Source of the DNA: Actinomycetota bacterium
Lineage (GTDB): Bacteria; Actinomycetota; Acidimicrobiia; Acidimicrobiales; UBA8592
Direction of reading: 5' to 3'
Length of the DNA stretch: 5,849 nucleotides
Assembly: GCA_002712415.1 (NCBI GenBank)
Contig: PATO01000034.1
Span: forward strand, 16,576 to 22,424
Positions within the stretch are counted from its first letter, which is position 1, and every line of letters starts with the position of its first letter. The notes under the pieces are model-generated. The model was not told the DNA's origin. It made no database searches and saw only the letters and a list, made by a program, of their open reading frames with translations. Of this stretch, positions 5,736 through 5,849 are shown in pieces. A program made the translations under genes and the position numbers.

Positions 5736-5849
5736 GACCAACTCCAGGGGCTTTCTTGAGCGCTATTCCATCGGTAGCTATGATTTCAACTTGGCGTAGA
5801 ACGTCAATGGGCTCCATACCATCTAAGAATTTTCCTTGAGACAGGCAAA
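5728..5849 (-). CDS. C-terminal end of a gene upstream of der, possibly a DUF512 (radical-SAM/PDZ) protein
   Basis: Only the last 39 complete codons are in the window; the gene enters from the right edge and ends with TAA at 5728-5730. Of the three minus-strand frames this is the only one open through the region; the other two hit stops early. The tail contains GKFLDGMEPIDVLRQVEII and then ATDGIALKKA. This resembles the end of DUF512 proteins, where a FLDD-T-x-E-x-L stretch is followed by a short valine-rich strand and a DG. Those proteins (PDZ-like plus radical SAM domains, function unclear) are, as I recall, often encoded next to der. The assignment is tentative because the catalytic part is not visible. 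The stop overlaps the der start by 8 bases, so the two genes form one transcription unit. Confidence 0.5.
   Translation of the reverse strand, partial: CLSQGKFLDGMEPIDVLRQVEIIATDGIALKKAPGVGHE
5742..5745 (-). promoter_or_regulatory. Ribosome binding site deciding the Der start
   Basis: GGAG on the minus strand is followed by the 6-base spacer TTGGTC and then ATG at 5735. The longer reading frame would start at TTG 5741, directly adjacent to the GGAG, which is too close to work. The site lies within the last codons of the upstream gene. Confidence 0.7.

Noticed and set aside
4993..5799. Two long plus-strand open frames opposite der (119 and 137 codons)
   Set aside because: They are antisense to the well-supported der gene, serine/threonine-rich low-complexity translations with no recognisable motif, and follow from its codon pattern.
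1..5849. CRISPR array, insertion sequence, integrase or riboswitch
   Set aside because: No regularly spaced repeats, transposase or integrase motifs, or long untranslated leaders are visible in the window.

Overview
The window looks like a piece of a chromosome from an actinobacterium of moderate GC content, most likely Acidimicrobiia or a near relative. This rests on the style of its Der GTPase (a DTGGW G3 region followed by an actinobacterial-type KVSKQSELAI stretch) and on the TM0106-type nuclease/UPF1-like helicase module, which is widespread in Actinobacteria. It is inference from remembered family patterns, not from a search. Every gene lies on the minus strand, so transcription runs from high to low coordinates. 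Coding density is high and no gene-free stretch exceeds about 100 bases.

Right part (5849 to about 2990), a housekeeping and signalling block. It starts with the last 39 codons of a gene whose C-terminus resembles DUF512 (radical-SAM/PDZ) proteins. This gene overlaps by 8 bases the gene for Der, the double-GTPase ribosome assembly factor. The best Der start is the ATG at 5735, not the TTG at 5741, because a GGAG ribosome binding site sits 6 bases before the ATG. After a 90-base gap containing an imperfect hairpin comes a membrane-anchored SpoIIE/RsbU-type PP2C phosphatase. Five bases later is a 73-residue zinc-ribbon protein with one membrane helix, which is probably translated together with the phosphatase.

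Middle: tRNA-Pro with anticodon GGG (2868-2942) is intact, with no encoded CCA.

Left part (2822 to 1), a nucleic-acid processing pair. A 664-residue TM0106-family protein carries a RecB-like nuclease, a predicted Fe-S cysteine cluster and an RNase H/DEDD-type exonuclease domain. A UPF1/DNA2-like superfamily 1 helicase follows, and its gene runs off the left edge. In the actinobacterial relatives I recall, these modules form one long protein. Here they are two genes in different frames overlapping by 14 bases, and the helicase gene has its own strong AAAGGAG ribosome binding site. The split therefore looks genuine rather than a sequencing error. This pair lies on the 3' side of the tRNA and has visibly lower GC in hand-counted samples, so a horizontally acquired or island-edge origin is possible. 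The window contains no integrase, insertion sequence, CRISPR array or long repeat.
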